The notes under the pieces were generated by a model. It was not told the DNA's origin, did no database searches, and saw only the letters and a list, made by a program, of their open reading frames with translations. A stretch of 64,000 bases of DNA from Agathobaculum sp. NTUH-O15-33. GTDB taxonomy: Bacteria > Bacillota > Clostridia > Oscillospirales > Butyricicoccaceae. The translations under genes and the position numbers were made by a program. Position 1 is the stretch's first letter. Each line of letters starts with the position of its first letter. Below are positions 17,296 through 25,148 of the stretch, in pieces. The DNA is taken from assembly GCF_033193315.1 (NCBI RefSeq), contig NZ_CP136187.1:1240001-1304000 (forward strand). The letters run 5' to 3'.

Positions 17296-17687
17296 GAAAA
17301 TTAAGCCTGAATGGGGCGCTTTTTGACCGTTTTCAGCCGATGCGTCGGCGTGTCGACCGGTCGGGAAGCGCCCTTGTTGCCGTTCGAGCGCCGCGGTATT
17401 TCATCAAGTCGCCGATGAAATACGCGGAACTGCTTGACAGACCGCTCGCTTTTCAGTTAGTGTATAGAAAAGGGCGGATCATGCGCGAGCGCGCACGCGG
17501 ACAAAGGGAATGGAGGAAACGGTATAAAAGCGCAATTTGGGATAGAACAGGAACAGCCTGCCTTTCCTGTTGTTGTGGACTGATTGACTGGCAAAGCCCG
17601 CGTATGAGGAGCAACGGAGTAGCGCGGCGCGGCCTTGCGCGGATAAAACGTACTCAACGAATCGGAATTTGTAAGGAGAGATATGTT
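17296..17687. other. Intergenic region with first copy of a 45-bp motif
   Basis: About 390 bases without a supported gene. An ORF reads through from 17340 into the next gene but has atypical codons and no ribosome site. Bases about 17628-17672 carry the first of three degenerate copies of a motif (core CGTACTCAACGAATCGGAAT) that also lies at 18135-18177 and 18743-18785. Confidence 0.5.
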
Positions 17688-18108
17688 ATGGAACATAGAG
17701 TAAAGGTTACAGTTTTGGACAAAAAGTTATTTCCTGAATTGCAAGCGCAGTATTGCGCTGTACCGGACAGCGGTAAATGTCCTTGCTACAATGTAGGCGA
17801 TGAATTTATGTTTTATCGAAATGATGAACGAGATGATTATTGGCATATGGGAGCAGGAACACTGATAAAGAGTGGGAAACCAGATGAAGGTGTATTACTT
17901 TCTCCTTGGCACAATGCATTGTGGTACAGATGGTGTTCCTTTCTGCTCAGAAGCATGGGACGCAATTAGTAGATATATTTATTCTGCGCTTCAAGGCGGA
18001 GCAATAATGCATGGATGGACAAATGATGATAAAATCATGATTGCCTGTTGCAATGATGGTACCAGACCAGTTATTTTCAAAATTGAAAGAATAGATATTG
18101 ATGACTGA
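17688..18108 (+). pseudogene. TIGR04076-family gene broken by one frameshift
   Basis: ATG 17688 behind AAGGAGAG opens a protein beginning MEHRVKVTVLDKKLF with CPCYNVGDEF, typical of the TIGR04076 family. This frame continues to a stop at 17969, but from about 17900 the family-like sequence (FCSEAWDAISRYIYSALQGG, then WTNDDKIMIACCNDG and RPVIFKIERI) is in the +1 frame and ends at 18108. Joining the two frames gives a normal-length protein of about 139 residues. The shift lies between about 17885 and 17915. It is either a real inactivating indel or a sequencing error. The GC content is clearly lower than in the flanking genes. Confidence 0.82.
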
Positions 18109-18191
18109 TAAATACTGGTTTATCAGGCTTTCAAGCGCGCCTTTTGGGGAAAAGCGTATTCGGAAAATCGGAATTTGAGGGAGAAAAGATA

Positions 18192-18677
18192 ATGGCAAAA
18201 GAAAAGGGTTCATTCAAGGAGTTCCTTTCGGCAGTTGCGCCAGAACACCAAGCGTTTGTCGAGAAACTGAATAACCAACTTATGCAACAGGGTTGTGATC
18301 TCGTCATCAAAGAAGCGAAAAGCGGTTATGCTGCGTCCTATCAACTAGAGAAGAAAACCGTTATGAATTGGGTATTTCGCAAGTCGGGCATTCTGGCACG
18401 GATTTACGGCGACAATGCGAGCAGATATGAGGATATCATCGCTTCCCTGCCCGCCGATATGCAAAAGAAAATGACTGCTTCCCGTGACTGCAAGAGACTT
18501 ATTGATCCGAATGATTGCAGCGCTACCTGTGTGAAAGGTATTGTCTATGCCCTAAACGGCGATACGCATAAAAAATGCCGTAACGATGGAATGTTCTTCC
18601 TGCTGACAAATGAAACAGCGGAGCATATAGCAAAATTGGTTTGTGCAGAGGTGAATGTGCGTAAGGCGGATTCATAG
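18192..18677 (+). CDS. Hypothetical protein, 161 residues
   Basis: A soluble protein with no signal peptide. It begins MAKEKGSFKEFLSAVAPEHQ; the middle has KEAKSGYAASYQLEKK and a Cys-rich segment (CKRLIDPNDCSATC, HKKCR). I recall similar uncharacterised clostridial proteins but no named family or function. ATG 18192 follows GAGGGAGAA. The upstream 45-bp motif (18135-18177) runs almost into its ribosome site. It has lower GC than the chromosomal core and sits in a stretch of small accessory genes. Confidence 0.72.
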   Translation: MAKEKGSFKEFLSAVAPEHQAFVEKLNNQLMQQGCDLVIKEAKSGYAASYQLEKKTVMNWVFRKSGILARIYGDNASRYEDIIASLPADMQKKMTASRDCKRLIDPNDCSATCVKGIVYALNGDTHKKCRNDGMFFLLTNETAEHIAKLVCAEVNVRKADS

Positions 18678-18742
18678 TAGCGAATGAGAAGTTGTATGGA
18701 GGGTATGGGGGGAAGCAAGATACTGTAATGAAATCAGGTTAT

Positions 18743-18785
18743 CAAGCGCGCTTTTTGGGAAAAGGCGTACTCGATAAATCGAAAA
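18743..18785 (+). repeat. Third copy of the 45-bp upstream motif
   Basis: GCGCGCTTTTTGGGAAAAGG followed by CGTACTCGATAAATCGAAAA aligns with 18135-18177 and with about 17628-17672. All three copies are on the same strand and each precedes an accessory gene. Confidence 0.6.
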
Positions 18786-18895
18786 TTGTCTTTCATGACG
18801 GCCATAAAGCGTGAATGTTAACATGCGTTGCTTGTAGCAACGGGCAGTTTCTCATACAATAGTGGCAACAACTGAAAGAAAGGAGGTTATCCCGC

Positions 18896-19405
18896 ATGTT
18901 AAGCGAAAACATAAAAGCACTCCGAAAGTCAAAAGGACTTTCGCAAGAAGAGCTTGCGATTAAGCTGAATGTGGTACGGCAAACAATCTCTAAATGGGAG
19001 CAAGGCTTGTCAGTTCCTGATTCTGATATGTTGATTGCCCTATCAGAGGCGCTTGAAACATCCGCAAGCACGTTGCTTGGAGAAACTGTTACCGAGTCGA
19101 AGGTTGACGACATAAAAATGCTTTCCGAAAAACTGGAGATTATAAACTTACAGCTTGCGCGAAGGAAAACCACAAGAAGAAAAATTCTTCATTGGCTGCT
19201 GATCTCTTTGTGTATTGTCATAGGAATCCTCGCTGCGGCCTTATTCGTATGCAAGAGTCCTTACTTGGGTTGGAATTATCGTGACCCTGAAACCGCGATT
19301 GTCGGAGTAGCTTTTCACGCATTTGAATGGCTGTTTGTCAGGTTAGCGCCGATTGTCCTGATAGGGGCGATCGTTGGAATTTTCTTAACACGGAAAAAAG
19401 CATAA
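18896..19405 (+). CDS. XRE-family regulator with C-terminal membrane helices
   Basis: A 169-residue protein. Residues 3-58 are a Cro/C1-type helix-turn-helix (LSQEELAIKLNVVRQTISKW). A short coiled region is followed by two hydrophobic segments (about 98-118 and 140-162), so it is probably anchored in the membrane with the DNA-binding domain inside. This layout is common in Firmicutes regulators whose target is usually a nearby transporter or stress gene; none is obvious here. ATG 18896 follows a near-perfect AAAGGAGGT. A plausible promoter is TTGTAG (18832-18837), 17 bases, TACAAT (18855-18860). Confidence 0.88.
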   Translation: MLSENIKALRKSKGLSQEELAIKLNVVRQTISKWEQGLSVPDSDMLIALSEALETSASTLLGETVTESKVDDIKMLSEKLEIINLQLARRKTTRRKILHWLLISLCIVIGILAAALFVCKSPYLGWNYRDPETAIVGVAFHAFEWLFVRLAPIVLIGAIVGIFLTRKKA

Positions 19406-19425
19406 AACAGCGCTGCTTTTTGGGT

Positions 19426-19880
19426 GGCTCGCTTTGCTCGCAATAAAAAGCGCGGCGGTAGCCGCGAGGGATGATGCGCCGCCCGGCGCGGGGCCAAGGG
19501 GAAGGGAAAACCGTACGGTTTTCCCTTCCCCTTGGAACTCCATTCCTTTCCCTTGCTCCTGACTTGGGCGGCGCTTGCCGCCCTTTTGTTATATTAACAA
19601 TTTGCCATGGAGCCGTATCGGGTGCCAAGGGATTCGTCGGAGGCTCGCTTTGCTCGCAATAAAAAACGCGGCGGTAGCCGCGAGGGACGATGCGCCGTCC
19701 GGCGCGGGGGACGGTGCGCCGCCCGGCGCGGGGGCAAAAGGGCAAGGAACACCTAGCGGTTTTCCTCGCCCTCTTGACTTCTACTCTTTTCCCTAACCCT
19801 GTCCGGGGGCGGCGTTTGCCGCCCTTTTGTTATATCAACAATTTGCCATGAAGCCGTATCGGGTGCCTAGGGATTCAGTG
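19426..19880. repeat. Two tandem copies of a ~216-bp noncoding unit
   Basis: Unit 1 starts at 19426 and unit 2 at 19642, each beginning GGCTCGCTTTGCTCGCAATA and including GCGGCGGTAGCCGCGAGGG, a T-rich link ending TTAACAATTTGCCATG or its variant, and GCCGTATCGGGTGCC. The units differ in the middle. The first contains a hairpin, CCAAGGGGAAGGGAAAACCG with its complement. A reverse-complement piece of the unit's start is at about 20208-20238. No ORF is credible here. Confidence 0.8.
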
Positions 19881-19984
19881 GACGGGTTGCTTCGCTCGGC
19901 CGGACCGGCCTGCTTTGCGCGCCCACATATCCCGGCGCTTCGTTTGATCGGTGGTTCGCTTCGCTCACAAATTTCATGCGCGGG

Positions 19985-20207
19985 GCGGTAGCCGCGTGCG
20001 GCGGCGTGAGTCACCGAGCTTGTAGGGCGCGACGCCCTCGGCGCGCCGAGAGCGAAGCACCGGGATAAGTGATAGCATGAAACAGGCCGGTATGGCCGAG
20101 CGAAGCGACATGGTTTTTCAGCAAGTGTTACGTCCCTTCGAGACGGCGCGCCGAGGGCGTCGCGCCCTACAAGCTCGGTGACTCACGCCGCCGTACGCGG
20201 CTACCGC
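19985..20207. repeat. Inverted-repeat family 1 copy B, long-arm version
   Basis: Perfect or near-perfect 64-bp arms (19985-20048 and 20144-20207, one mismatch noticed) enclose about 95 bases. The inner 27 bp of each arm and the interior are shared with copies A and C. The outer 37 bp (GCGGTAGCCGCG...CGAGCTT) are unique to this copy apart from the piece at 15229-15264, so the element seems inserted into, or extended by, another palindrome. It could form a very stable hairpin in RNA or single-stranded DNA. Confidence 0.88.
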
Positions 20208-20245
20208 CGCGCTTTTTATTGCGAGCGAAGCGAGCCTCCAAAATG

Positions 20246-20283
20246 AAGAAAGAGTGGAACCCTTTTGAGTTCCACTCTTTCTT
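20246..20283. terminator. Terminator between repeat block and RHH gene
   Basis: AAGAAAGAGTGGAAC (20246-20260) pairs perfectly with GTTCCACTCTTTCTT (20269-20283); A and T tracts on both sides make it work in either direction, here most likely for the minus-strand gene ending at 20320. Confidence 0.82.
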
Positions 20284-20319
20284 ATTGCCTACTGTCCATT
20301 TGAGTTTTTATAATTTGTG

Positions 20320-20514
20320 TTAATCTTCAATTTTAACCATGGGTATTGCCGATTCTAAGAGAAGATTAATTAATTCATTACGAGAACGATCTGTTTGTGT
20401 TGACAGTTCGTCCAACTGTGCAATAGTTTCATCTTTCATGCGTACAGAGACGACTTTATATCCATCATCGCCCTTACGAGGAGCTTTCTTTGTAATTTTA
20501 ATTTCTTCGGCCAT
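20320..20514 (-). CDS. Ribbon-helix-helix (CopG/Arc-like) protein
   Basis: A 64-residue protein. KVVSVRMKDETIAQLDELS followed by TDRSRNELINLLLESAI is a classic ribbon-helix-helix: the beta strand VVSVRM contacts DNA and NELI begins the second helix. A basic N-terminal tail precedes it. ATG 20514 behind AAGGGGTGAG is preferred over GTG 20523. It is divergent from the SLOG-HTH-SLOG gene, with about 200 bases between them that hold the latter's promoter, so it may regulate that gene and itself (inference). There is no toxin partner on its own strand. Confidence 0.85.
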   Translation of the reverse strand: MAEEIKITKKAPRKGDDGYKVVSVRMKDETIAQLDELSTQTDRSRNELINLLLESAIPMVKIED

Positions 20515-20544
20515 ACTACTCACCCCTTATAGTTATATATTAAC

Positions 20545-20574
20545 TTGACAAAATCAATTTTAGTATGTTATAAT
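20545..20574 (+). promoter_or_regulatory. Promoter of the SLOG-HTH-SLOG gene
   Basis: TTGACA (20545-20550), an 18-base spacer and TATAAT (20569-20574). The surrounding sequence is very AT-rich and lies 31 bases upstream of the divergent RHH start, so one operator could control both genes. Confidence 0.78.
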
Positions 20575-20721
20575 TCTGTAGTTTTAATATAACTATAGAT
20601 TTGTAGTTATAAAATATATTTAAAATGGGAACGCGAAGTCGAATTGGGACTAGATCGGATACATATATGTCACGTTGATAATTTTGGTAAAAAACCAAAA
20701 CGAAAAGTGAGGGAATGACCA

Positions 20722-21822
20722 ATGACAACATGTACTTTCCTCTGTGATGATCCTGTAATAGACACGTATTTTTATACGCGCTTGCAACAAGCTGTATTGG
20801 AGATCGCAGAGGTTCACGATGATATCAATTTCCTGTTCCCCTCTGAAACGGGCGAATGCATGCTATTATGCCTGTGTGCTGTGGTGGAAGCTAAACTGGC
20901 CTATCCTCATAAACGTATCGAAATAACAACCGTGGCAAATAAATGGCGGCAGAAACGATCGGTGGATGAGGATTGGTATTTTCCGGATTGTATCGTCGAC
21001 CATCTGGTTGTATCCTCCAGTTTAATGGCATGTGAAAACAATCGTAAATATATACGGCTGCGCAACCGTATAGACCGCTGGGTGATCGACCGGTCCGACT
21101 ATGTGATTTGCTATCACTATACCGATCTCGCCTCTGACAACCAATTATATCGATACGCCCATCTTTCAAAAGCAAAGCTAATTGATCTTGTACAACAAGA
21201 CACCTTGCGCTTCATACAAAACTGTATTCCCTGCCTGACGCCTGCGCAACAACAGCTAAAACAACAACGCGATTGCGGTGCAACCCTTTTGGAACTTGCG
21301 AATTGCTATAGCCGGTCCACAACAACGATAGGATTACGCCTGAACAAAATCGCGCACGCGTTAACGGGCTATGCAAAATCAAGGGTAATGGAGCGCAGTA
21401 GGATAGATGTCGTGTCGCAGCCGGTTATTTGCAGTTTGCTTTTAGATCATACGGTGATTACCGATGAAATATTGTATCATCTAAAACAATTTGTGGGGTT
21501 TATCTTACAGCGCTGCAATAGTGCGCTGTTTTTGGTAGATCAGGCAATGGCTGTTTCGGAGCCGGTGGCAATTTTGTCACGCCTCATCAAAAGACATCGA
21601 TACGCGAAAATGAAGCCGGCGCACATAAGCGTATTTGGCAGGCCGATTCTATGGTCTGAAATACTTGCGGTATCAGATTTTGTAATCTATAACACAGAGC
21701 AGCAGGAACGACTGATTACGCTGCACCAAGAATCGATCGCGCTGGAAACGCAAAACATCGTGCCACGGCTGAAGGCCTTCAACATAAGCGGCCCCGCGCC
21801 CCACATGATAAGTATAGAGTAG
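20722..21822 (+). CDS. SLOG-like / helix-turn-helix / SLOG-like protein
   Basis: A 366-residue soluble protein. Residues 1-165 resemble the short SLOG-type proteins that open MTTCTFFGHRD and contain RNRWMIEQSDYVICY; here they read MTTCTFLCDDP and RNRIDRWVIDRSDYVICY. Residues about 170-220 look like a sigma-70 region 4 or LuxR-type HTH (LTPAQQQL, LLELANCYSRSTTTIGLRL). Residues 225-345 look like a second, degenerate SLOG copy (SDFVIYNTEQQE parallels SDYVICY). SLOG domains bind nucleotides or nucleotide-derived ligands. The combination suggests a ligand-responsive regulator. Domain calls rest on pattern resemblance only. The base composition is lower in GC than neighbours, suggesting transfer. 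Confidence 0.6.
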   Translation: MTTCTFLCDDPVIDTYFYTRLQQAVLEIAEVHDDINFLFPSETGECMLLCLCAVVEAKLAYPHKRIEITTVANKWRQKRSVDEDWYFPDCIVDHLVVSSSLMACENNRKYIRLRNRIDRWVIDRSDYVICYHYTDLASDNQLYRYAHLSKAKLIDLVQQDTLRFIQNCIPCLTPAQQQLKQQRDCGATLLELANCYSRSTTTIGLRLNKIAHALTGYAKSRVMERSRIDVVSQPVICSLLLDHTVITDEILYHLKQFVGFILQRCNSALFLVDQAMAVSEPVAILSRLIKRHRYAKMKPAHISVFGRPILWSEILAVSDFVIYNTEQQERLITLHQESIALETQNIVPRLKAFNISGPAPHMISIE

Positions 21823-21999
21823 GGGGGACGACCGCCCTTTTCTAACGAGCTGCATAAAAAACAAGTTAAGTTTTGCAAAGGGCGCTTTTAAGAAAGCGTC
21901 CTTTGTGCTATGATAAGGTCGATTGATAAAACACGGAAAACGGCGGGGGAGCAAATGCTCCGCGCCCGTTTCCGTAACAGCAGAAAGGAAACGGTAACT

Positions 22000-22887
22000 A
22001 TGAAGCTTTACACCTATCAAACAGAGGAGGGGAGGGATCAGCTCGGCGTGGGCTATGCCCAGTGGCCCGGGCTGCTTTGGCCGGTGGAGGCGTTCGGCTT
22101 TTCCTTCACCGATATGCTCGACCTGATCCGCCGCATCACGCCCGCGAAGCTGGAACGCCTGCGCGACCCCGAAACGGCGACCGGCGCGCCGCGCCGCATC
22201 GACACCGTGCGCCTGCGCGCGCCCATTCCGCGCCCGGAGCAGGATTTGATGTGCCTTGGCATCAACTACGCCGACCACGCGGTGGAATCCGCCCGCTTTC
22301 ATGAGGACGCGTTTTTGGTCGACCGGAAAAAGCCGACCTATTTCGGCAAGCGCGTTTTCGAGGCCACCGGCGACGGCGACCCCATCCCCGCCTACGAAGA
22401 ACTGGTGGACAGCCTTGACTACGAAGCCGAGCTGGGCGTGGTCATCGGGCGGGACGCGAAAAACGTTTCGATAAAGGACGCGCCCGACTATATTTTCGGC
22501 TACACGGTCGTAAACGACGTGTCCGCCCGCAATTTGCAGACCACCTATAACCAGTGGTATTTCGGCAAAAGTCTGGACGGCTTCACGCCCATGGGGCCGT
22601 GCATCCTGACGGCGGACGAAGTCGCGTTCCCGCCCGCGCTGGCGATTTCCAGCACGGTAAACGGCGAAATACGGCAAAGCAGCAACACGGATCACCTGAT
22701 CCACGGCGTGGACGAGGTGATCGCGGAGCTGTCCTCCGGCATGACGCTCCGGGCGGGCGCGGTCATTGCCACCGGCACGCCCGCGGGCGTGGGCATGGGC
22801 TTTACGCCGCCGCGCTTTTTGAAAAAGGGCGATACCGTTGTCTGCGAAATCGGGGCGATCGGTTCGCTGACAAACCGCGTGGAATAA
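22000..22887 (+). CDS. Fumarylacetoacetate hydrolase-family protein
   Basis: A 295-residue enzyme of the FAH superfamily. The catalytic domain begins near residue 85 (CLGINYADHA) and carries the metal ligands in DYEAELGVVIG (two acidic residues about 147-150) and VNDVSARNLQ (Asp about 178), then GKSLDGFTPMGP and the C-terminal TGTPAGVGMG. Family members hydrolyse or decarboxylate 2-oxo or 1,3-diketo acids, for example acylpyruvates or 2-hydroxyhepta-diene-dioates. The substrate here is unknown. The start is ATG 22000 behind AGAAAGGAA. It is monocistronic and convergent with trxB, sharing a bidirectional terminator. Confidence 0.9.
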   Translation: MKLYTYQTEEGRDQLGVGYAQWPGLLWPVEAFGFSFTDMLDLIRRITPAKLERLRDPETATGAPRRIDTVRLRAPIPRPEQDLMCLGINYADHAVESARFHEDAFLVDRKKPTYFGKRVFEATGDGDPIPAYEELVDSLDYEAELGVVIGRDAKNVSIKDAPDYIFGYTVVNDVSARNLQTTYNQWYFGKSLDGFTPMGPCILTADEVAFPPALAISSTVNGEIRQSSNTDHLIHGVDEVIAELSSGMTLRAGAVIATGTPAGVGMGFTPPRFLKKGDTVVCEIGAIGSLTNRVE

Positions 22888-22912
22888 AAAAAGCGCCGCA
22901 AGGCGCGGCAAA

Positions 22913-22946
22913 AGAGCGAGGAACGCCGTTGTACGTTCCTCGCTCT
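22913..22946. terminator. Bidirectional terminator between FAH and trxB
   Basis: AGAGCGAGGAACG (22913-22925) pairs perfectly with CGTTCCTCGCTCT (22934-22946). A-rich sequence before and AT-rich sequence after suit both strands. Confidence 0.85.
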
Positions 22947-22951
22947 AATAT

Positions 22952-23863
22952 TTATTGCGCGTTGATATAATTCGCCGCTTGATAGGCGGCCACCGCGCCG
23001 TCCGAAGCGGCGGTGACGATTTGGCGCAGCGGCTTCTGCCGCCCGTCGCCCGCGGCGAACACGCCGGATAGGTTGGTATGGCAATCCTCCCCGGCGACGA
23101 TATAGCCCGCTTCGTCCACCGTTACCTGACCCGCGATCAGCGCGCTGTCCGGCTCGTAGCCGATGGCGATGAACACCCCGGCGGCGGGGATGCGCGCGGC
23201 CTGCCCGGATACTAGATTCGTGATCTCGACGGCCTCCACATGGCTTTCGCCCAAAATGCGGGTGACGGCGCTCGAATACCGCACGTCTACATTATCGCGC
23301 GCGAGCACCGCGTCGGAAAGCTGCTTTTCGCCGCGGAAGCGGTCGCGCCGGTGGACCAGCGTCACCTTTTCGCATAGGTTGGAGAGGAACAGCGCGTCCT
23401 CCAGCGCCGTGTTGCCGCCGCCGACCAGCACCACCTGCTTGCCTCGGAAAAACGCGCCGTCGCAGGTGGCGCAGTAGGAAACGCCTTTGCCCGCAAGCTC
23501 GGCTTCGCCCGGGCAGCCAAGCTCCCGCCGCTTGACGCCGCCGGCCAGTATGACCGTGCGGCCCTCGTATGGGCCTTGCTCGGTCGAAAGAATTTTCACC
23601 GTGCCCGAAAGCTGCGCGCGCCGCACCTCTTCATTTTTAAACGCCGCGCCGAGCGATACCGCCTGTTCGTACAGCCGCTGCGAAAATTCAGGGCCGGAAA
23701 TAGAGGCGATCGCCGGATAGTTCTCTATTTCAGGCGTGATGATGGTCTGCCCACCGGCAAACCCCTTGTCGAATACGGTGGCGGTCAGGCCCGCGCGCCG
23801 TGCGTAAATGGCGGCGGTCAGCCCAGCGGGGCCCGCGCCTAGGATCAATACATCGGTCATCAT
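22952..23863 (-). CDS. trxB: Thioredoxin-disulfide reductase
   Basis: A 303-residue low-molecular-weight flavoprotein that reduces thioredoxin with NADPH. The FAD dinucleotide fold GAGPAGLTAA is near the N-terminus, the redox-active CATC motif at about 132-135 (SYCATCDGAFF), the NADPH fold GGGNTALEDA at about 152, and the C-terminal FAD motif GVFAAGDGRQKPLRQI. AAGGAAG lies 7 bases before ATG 23863, which is preferred over GTG 23869 and the adjacent ATG 23860. It is monocistronic. The GDGRQKPLRQ variant is usual for clostridial enzymes. Confidence 0.95.
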   Translation of the reverse strand: MMTDVLILGAGPAGLTAAIYARRAGLTATVFDKGFAGGQTIITPEIENYPAIASISGPEFSQRLYEQAVSLGAAFKNEEVRRAQLSGTVKILSTEQGPYEGRTVILAGGVKRRELGCPGEAELAGKGVSYCATCDGAFFRGKQVVLVGGGNTALEDALFLSNLCEKVTLVHRRDRFRGEKQLSDAVLARDNVDVRYSSAVTRILGESHVEAVEITNLVSGQAARIPAAGVFIAIGYEPDSALIAGQVTVDEAGYIVAGEDCHTNLSGVFAAGDGRQKPLRQIVTAASDGAVAAYQAANYINAQ

Positions 23864-24013
23864 GCACACACTTCCTTCTTAGCGTTACGGTTAGTATATG
23901 TCCGTCCGCCGTGCGCCATGCGGACCGGTTTGTGGACCCAGTATAGGCTATTTTTAAACAAAGCGCAAGAGTATTTCGGCATTTTTACGCGAAATTTGTA
24001 ACACAGATGACGC

Positions 24014-24042
24014 TTTACATTATCGCCCGCCCGTGGTATTAT
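24014..24042 (+). promoter_or_regulatory. Promoter of smpB
   Basis: TTTACA (24014-24019), a 17-base spacer and TATTAT (24037-24042), about 28 bases upstream of the start codon. Confidence 0.7.
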
Positions 24043-24070
24043 AAAATGTACCACGGAAAAGGAGGCTGCC

Positions 24071-24538
24071 ATGGCTGAAAAACAGGGCACAAAGCAAGTC
24101 ACCGCCAATAAAAAAGCATGGCACGACTACTTTGTCGAGGAAAAATACGAGGCGGGCATCGAACTGGCGGGAACAGAGGTAAAATCCATCCGCCAAGGAC
24201 AGGTGAACCTCAAGGACTCGTACTGCTCCTTTAAAGAAGGCGAGCTGTTCGTGCGCGGTATGCACATCAGCCCCTACGAAAAGGGCAATATCTTTAATAA
24301 GGATCCCCTGCGCGTGCGGCGTTTACTCATGCACAAGCGGGAAATCGCGGGTCTGTACGGCCGCACCAAGCAGGAAGGGTACACCCTTATTCCGCTTGCC
24401 GTGTATTTTAAAAATTCGCGCGTCAAGATTCAGCTCGGCCTATGCCGCGGCAAAAAGACGTACGACAAGCGCGACAGCATTGCCGCGCGCGACGCAAAGC
24501 GCGAGATCGACCGCGCGATGAAGATGAGAAATCGTTGA
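24071..24538 (+). CDS. smpB: SsrA-binding protein SmpB
   Basis: A 155-residue OB-fold RNA-binding protein that delivers tmRNA to stalled ribosomes. Characteristic tracts are [40 protein letters not shown] and the basic C-terminal tail ([19 protein letters not shown]) that enters the mRNA channel. ATG 24071 follows AAAAGGAGG. Its partner RNA, tmRNA, is encoded 52 bases downstream on the same strand, an arrangement common in Firmicutes. Confidence 0.98.
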   Translation: MAEKQGTKQVTANKKAWHDYFVEEKYEAGIELAGTEVKSIRQGQVNLKDSYCSFKEGELFVRGMHISPYEKGNIFNKDPLRVRRLLMHKREIAGLYGRTKQEGYTLIPLAVYFKNSRVKIQLGLCRGKKTYDKRDSIAARDAKREIDRAMKMRNR

Positions 24539-24590
24539 TCGAAGAAAAATCACCTGCGCTCCGCGCAAACCGGTTTGCCCCACTTTATAT

Positions 24591-24949
24591 GGGGCCGTAA
24601 CGGGTTCGACGGGGGTGTTGAAGCAGGGATAGCGGGCCGCAGCGGGGCGCTGCGTAAAAAGCTCCAATTTAATTTTTATAAATTAAACAACAACAATTCT
24701 AAACTTCTGGCTGCCTAATTAAGGCTTAGCCCGTCAGCCCCGGGAGGACCACGGCCCGGGTGTCTGGCGTCGATTAGTGGTGAACGTGTACGGGGTAAGA
24801 GTTGCCCCCGTCATGTAAAATGACTCTACTGAACCTGTCAGCCTGTTTGTCGGCGGACAGCAGAGGGAATGCCAAACGACAAACTGCGCCCGGAGAAGTC
24901 ACTGTGAATGCGCTTTCGGACAGGGGTTCAACTCCCCTCGGCTCCACCA
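24591..24949 (+). ncRNA. ssrA: Transfer-messenger RNA (tmRNA, 10Sa RNA)
   Basis: The 5' end GGGGCCGTAACGGGTTCGAC is the universal tmRNA start. The 3' end carries GGTTCAACTCCC (T arm), then CGGCTCC to pair with the 5' GGGGCCG acceptor, and an encoded CCA at 24947-24949. The tag reading frame ends ...NNNNSKLLAA with stop TAA at 24716-24718, the expected hydrophobic LAA degron. The resume codon is not certain. The rest folds as pseudoknots, including the GCCCGTCAGCCCCGGGAGG region. Total length is about 359 nt, normal for the family. Confidence 0.97.
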
Positions 24950-25023
24950 CAAGGGTATTACACGAACACCTATTACTTTAACGGTGGTTTCGCCGTAACG
25001 GTGTGGCTGTGATATCAACAAGA

Positions 25024-25066
25024 AGCGAGCAATCAAGGTTAATTACCTTGGTTGCTCGCTTTTTCT
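25024..25066 (+). terminator. tmRNA-proximal terminator, copy 1 of duplicated hairpin
   Basis: AGCGAGCAATCAAGGT (25024-25039) pairs perfectly with ACCTTGGTTGCTCGCT (25045-25060), then TTTTTC. Almost the same hairpin recurs at 27479-27513, on the other side of the two-gene island, so the pair may mark an integration event. Confidence 0.85.
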
Positions 25067-25148
25067 TGACGAATTTTGAGGTGAACATGTAGTTTTCCCT
25101 AAATATATATGGTACAATGTAAAAAACAACGTAAGTTGGTGAATTTTT

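Noticed and set aside
17340..17687. N-terminal extension of the TIGR04076-like ORF
   Set aside because: The family begins at ATG 17688, which has AAGGAGAG; the upstream part looks random.
19426..20283. CRISPR-like array
   Set aside because: Repeat units are 216 bp with no short regular repeats and spacers, and no cas genes are near.
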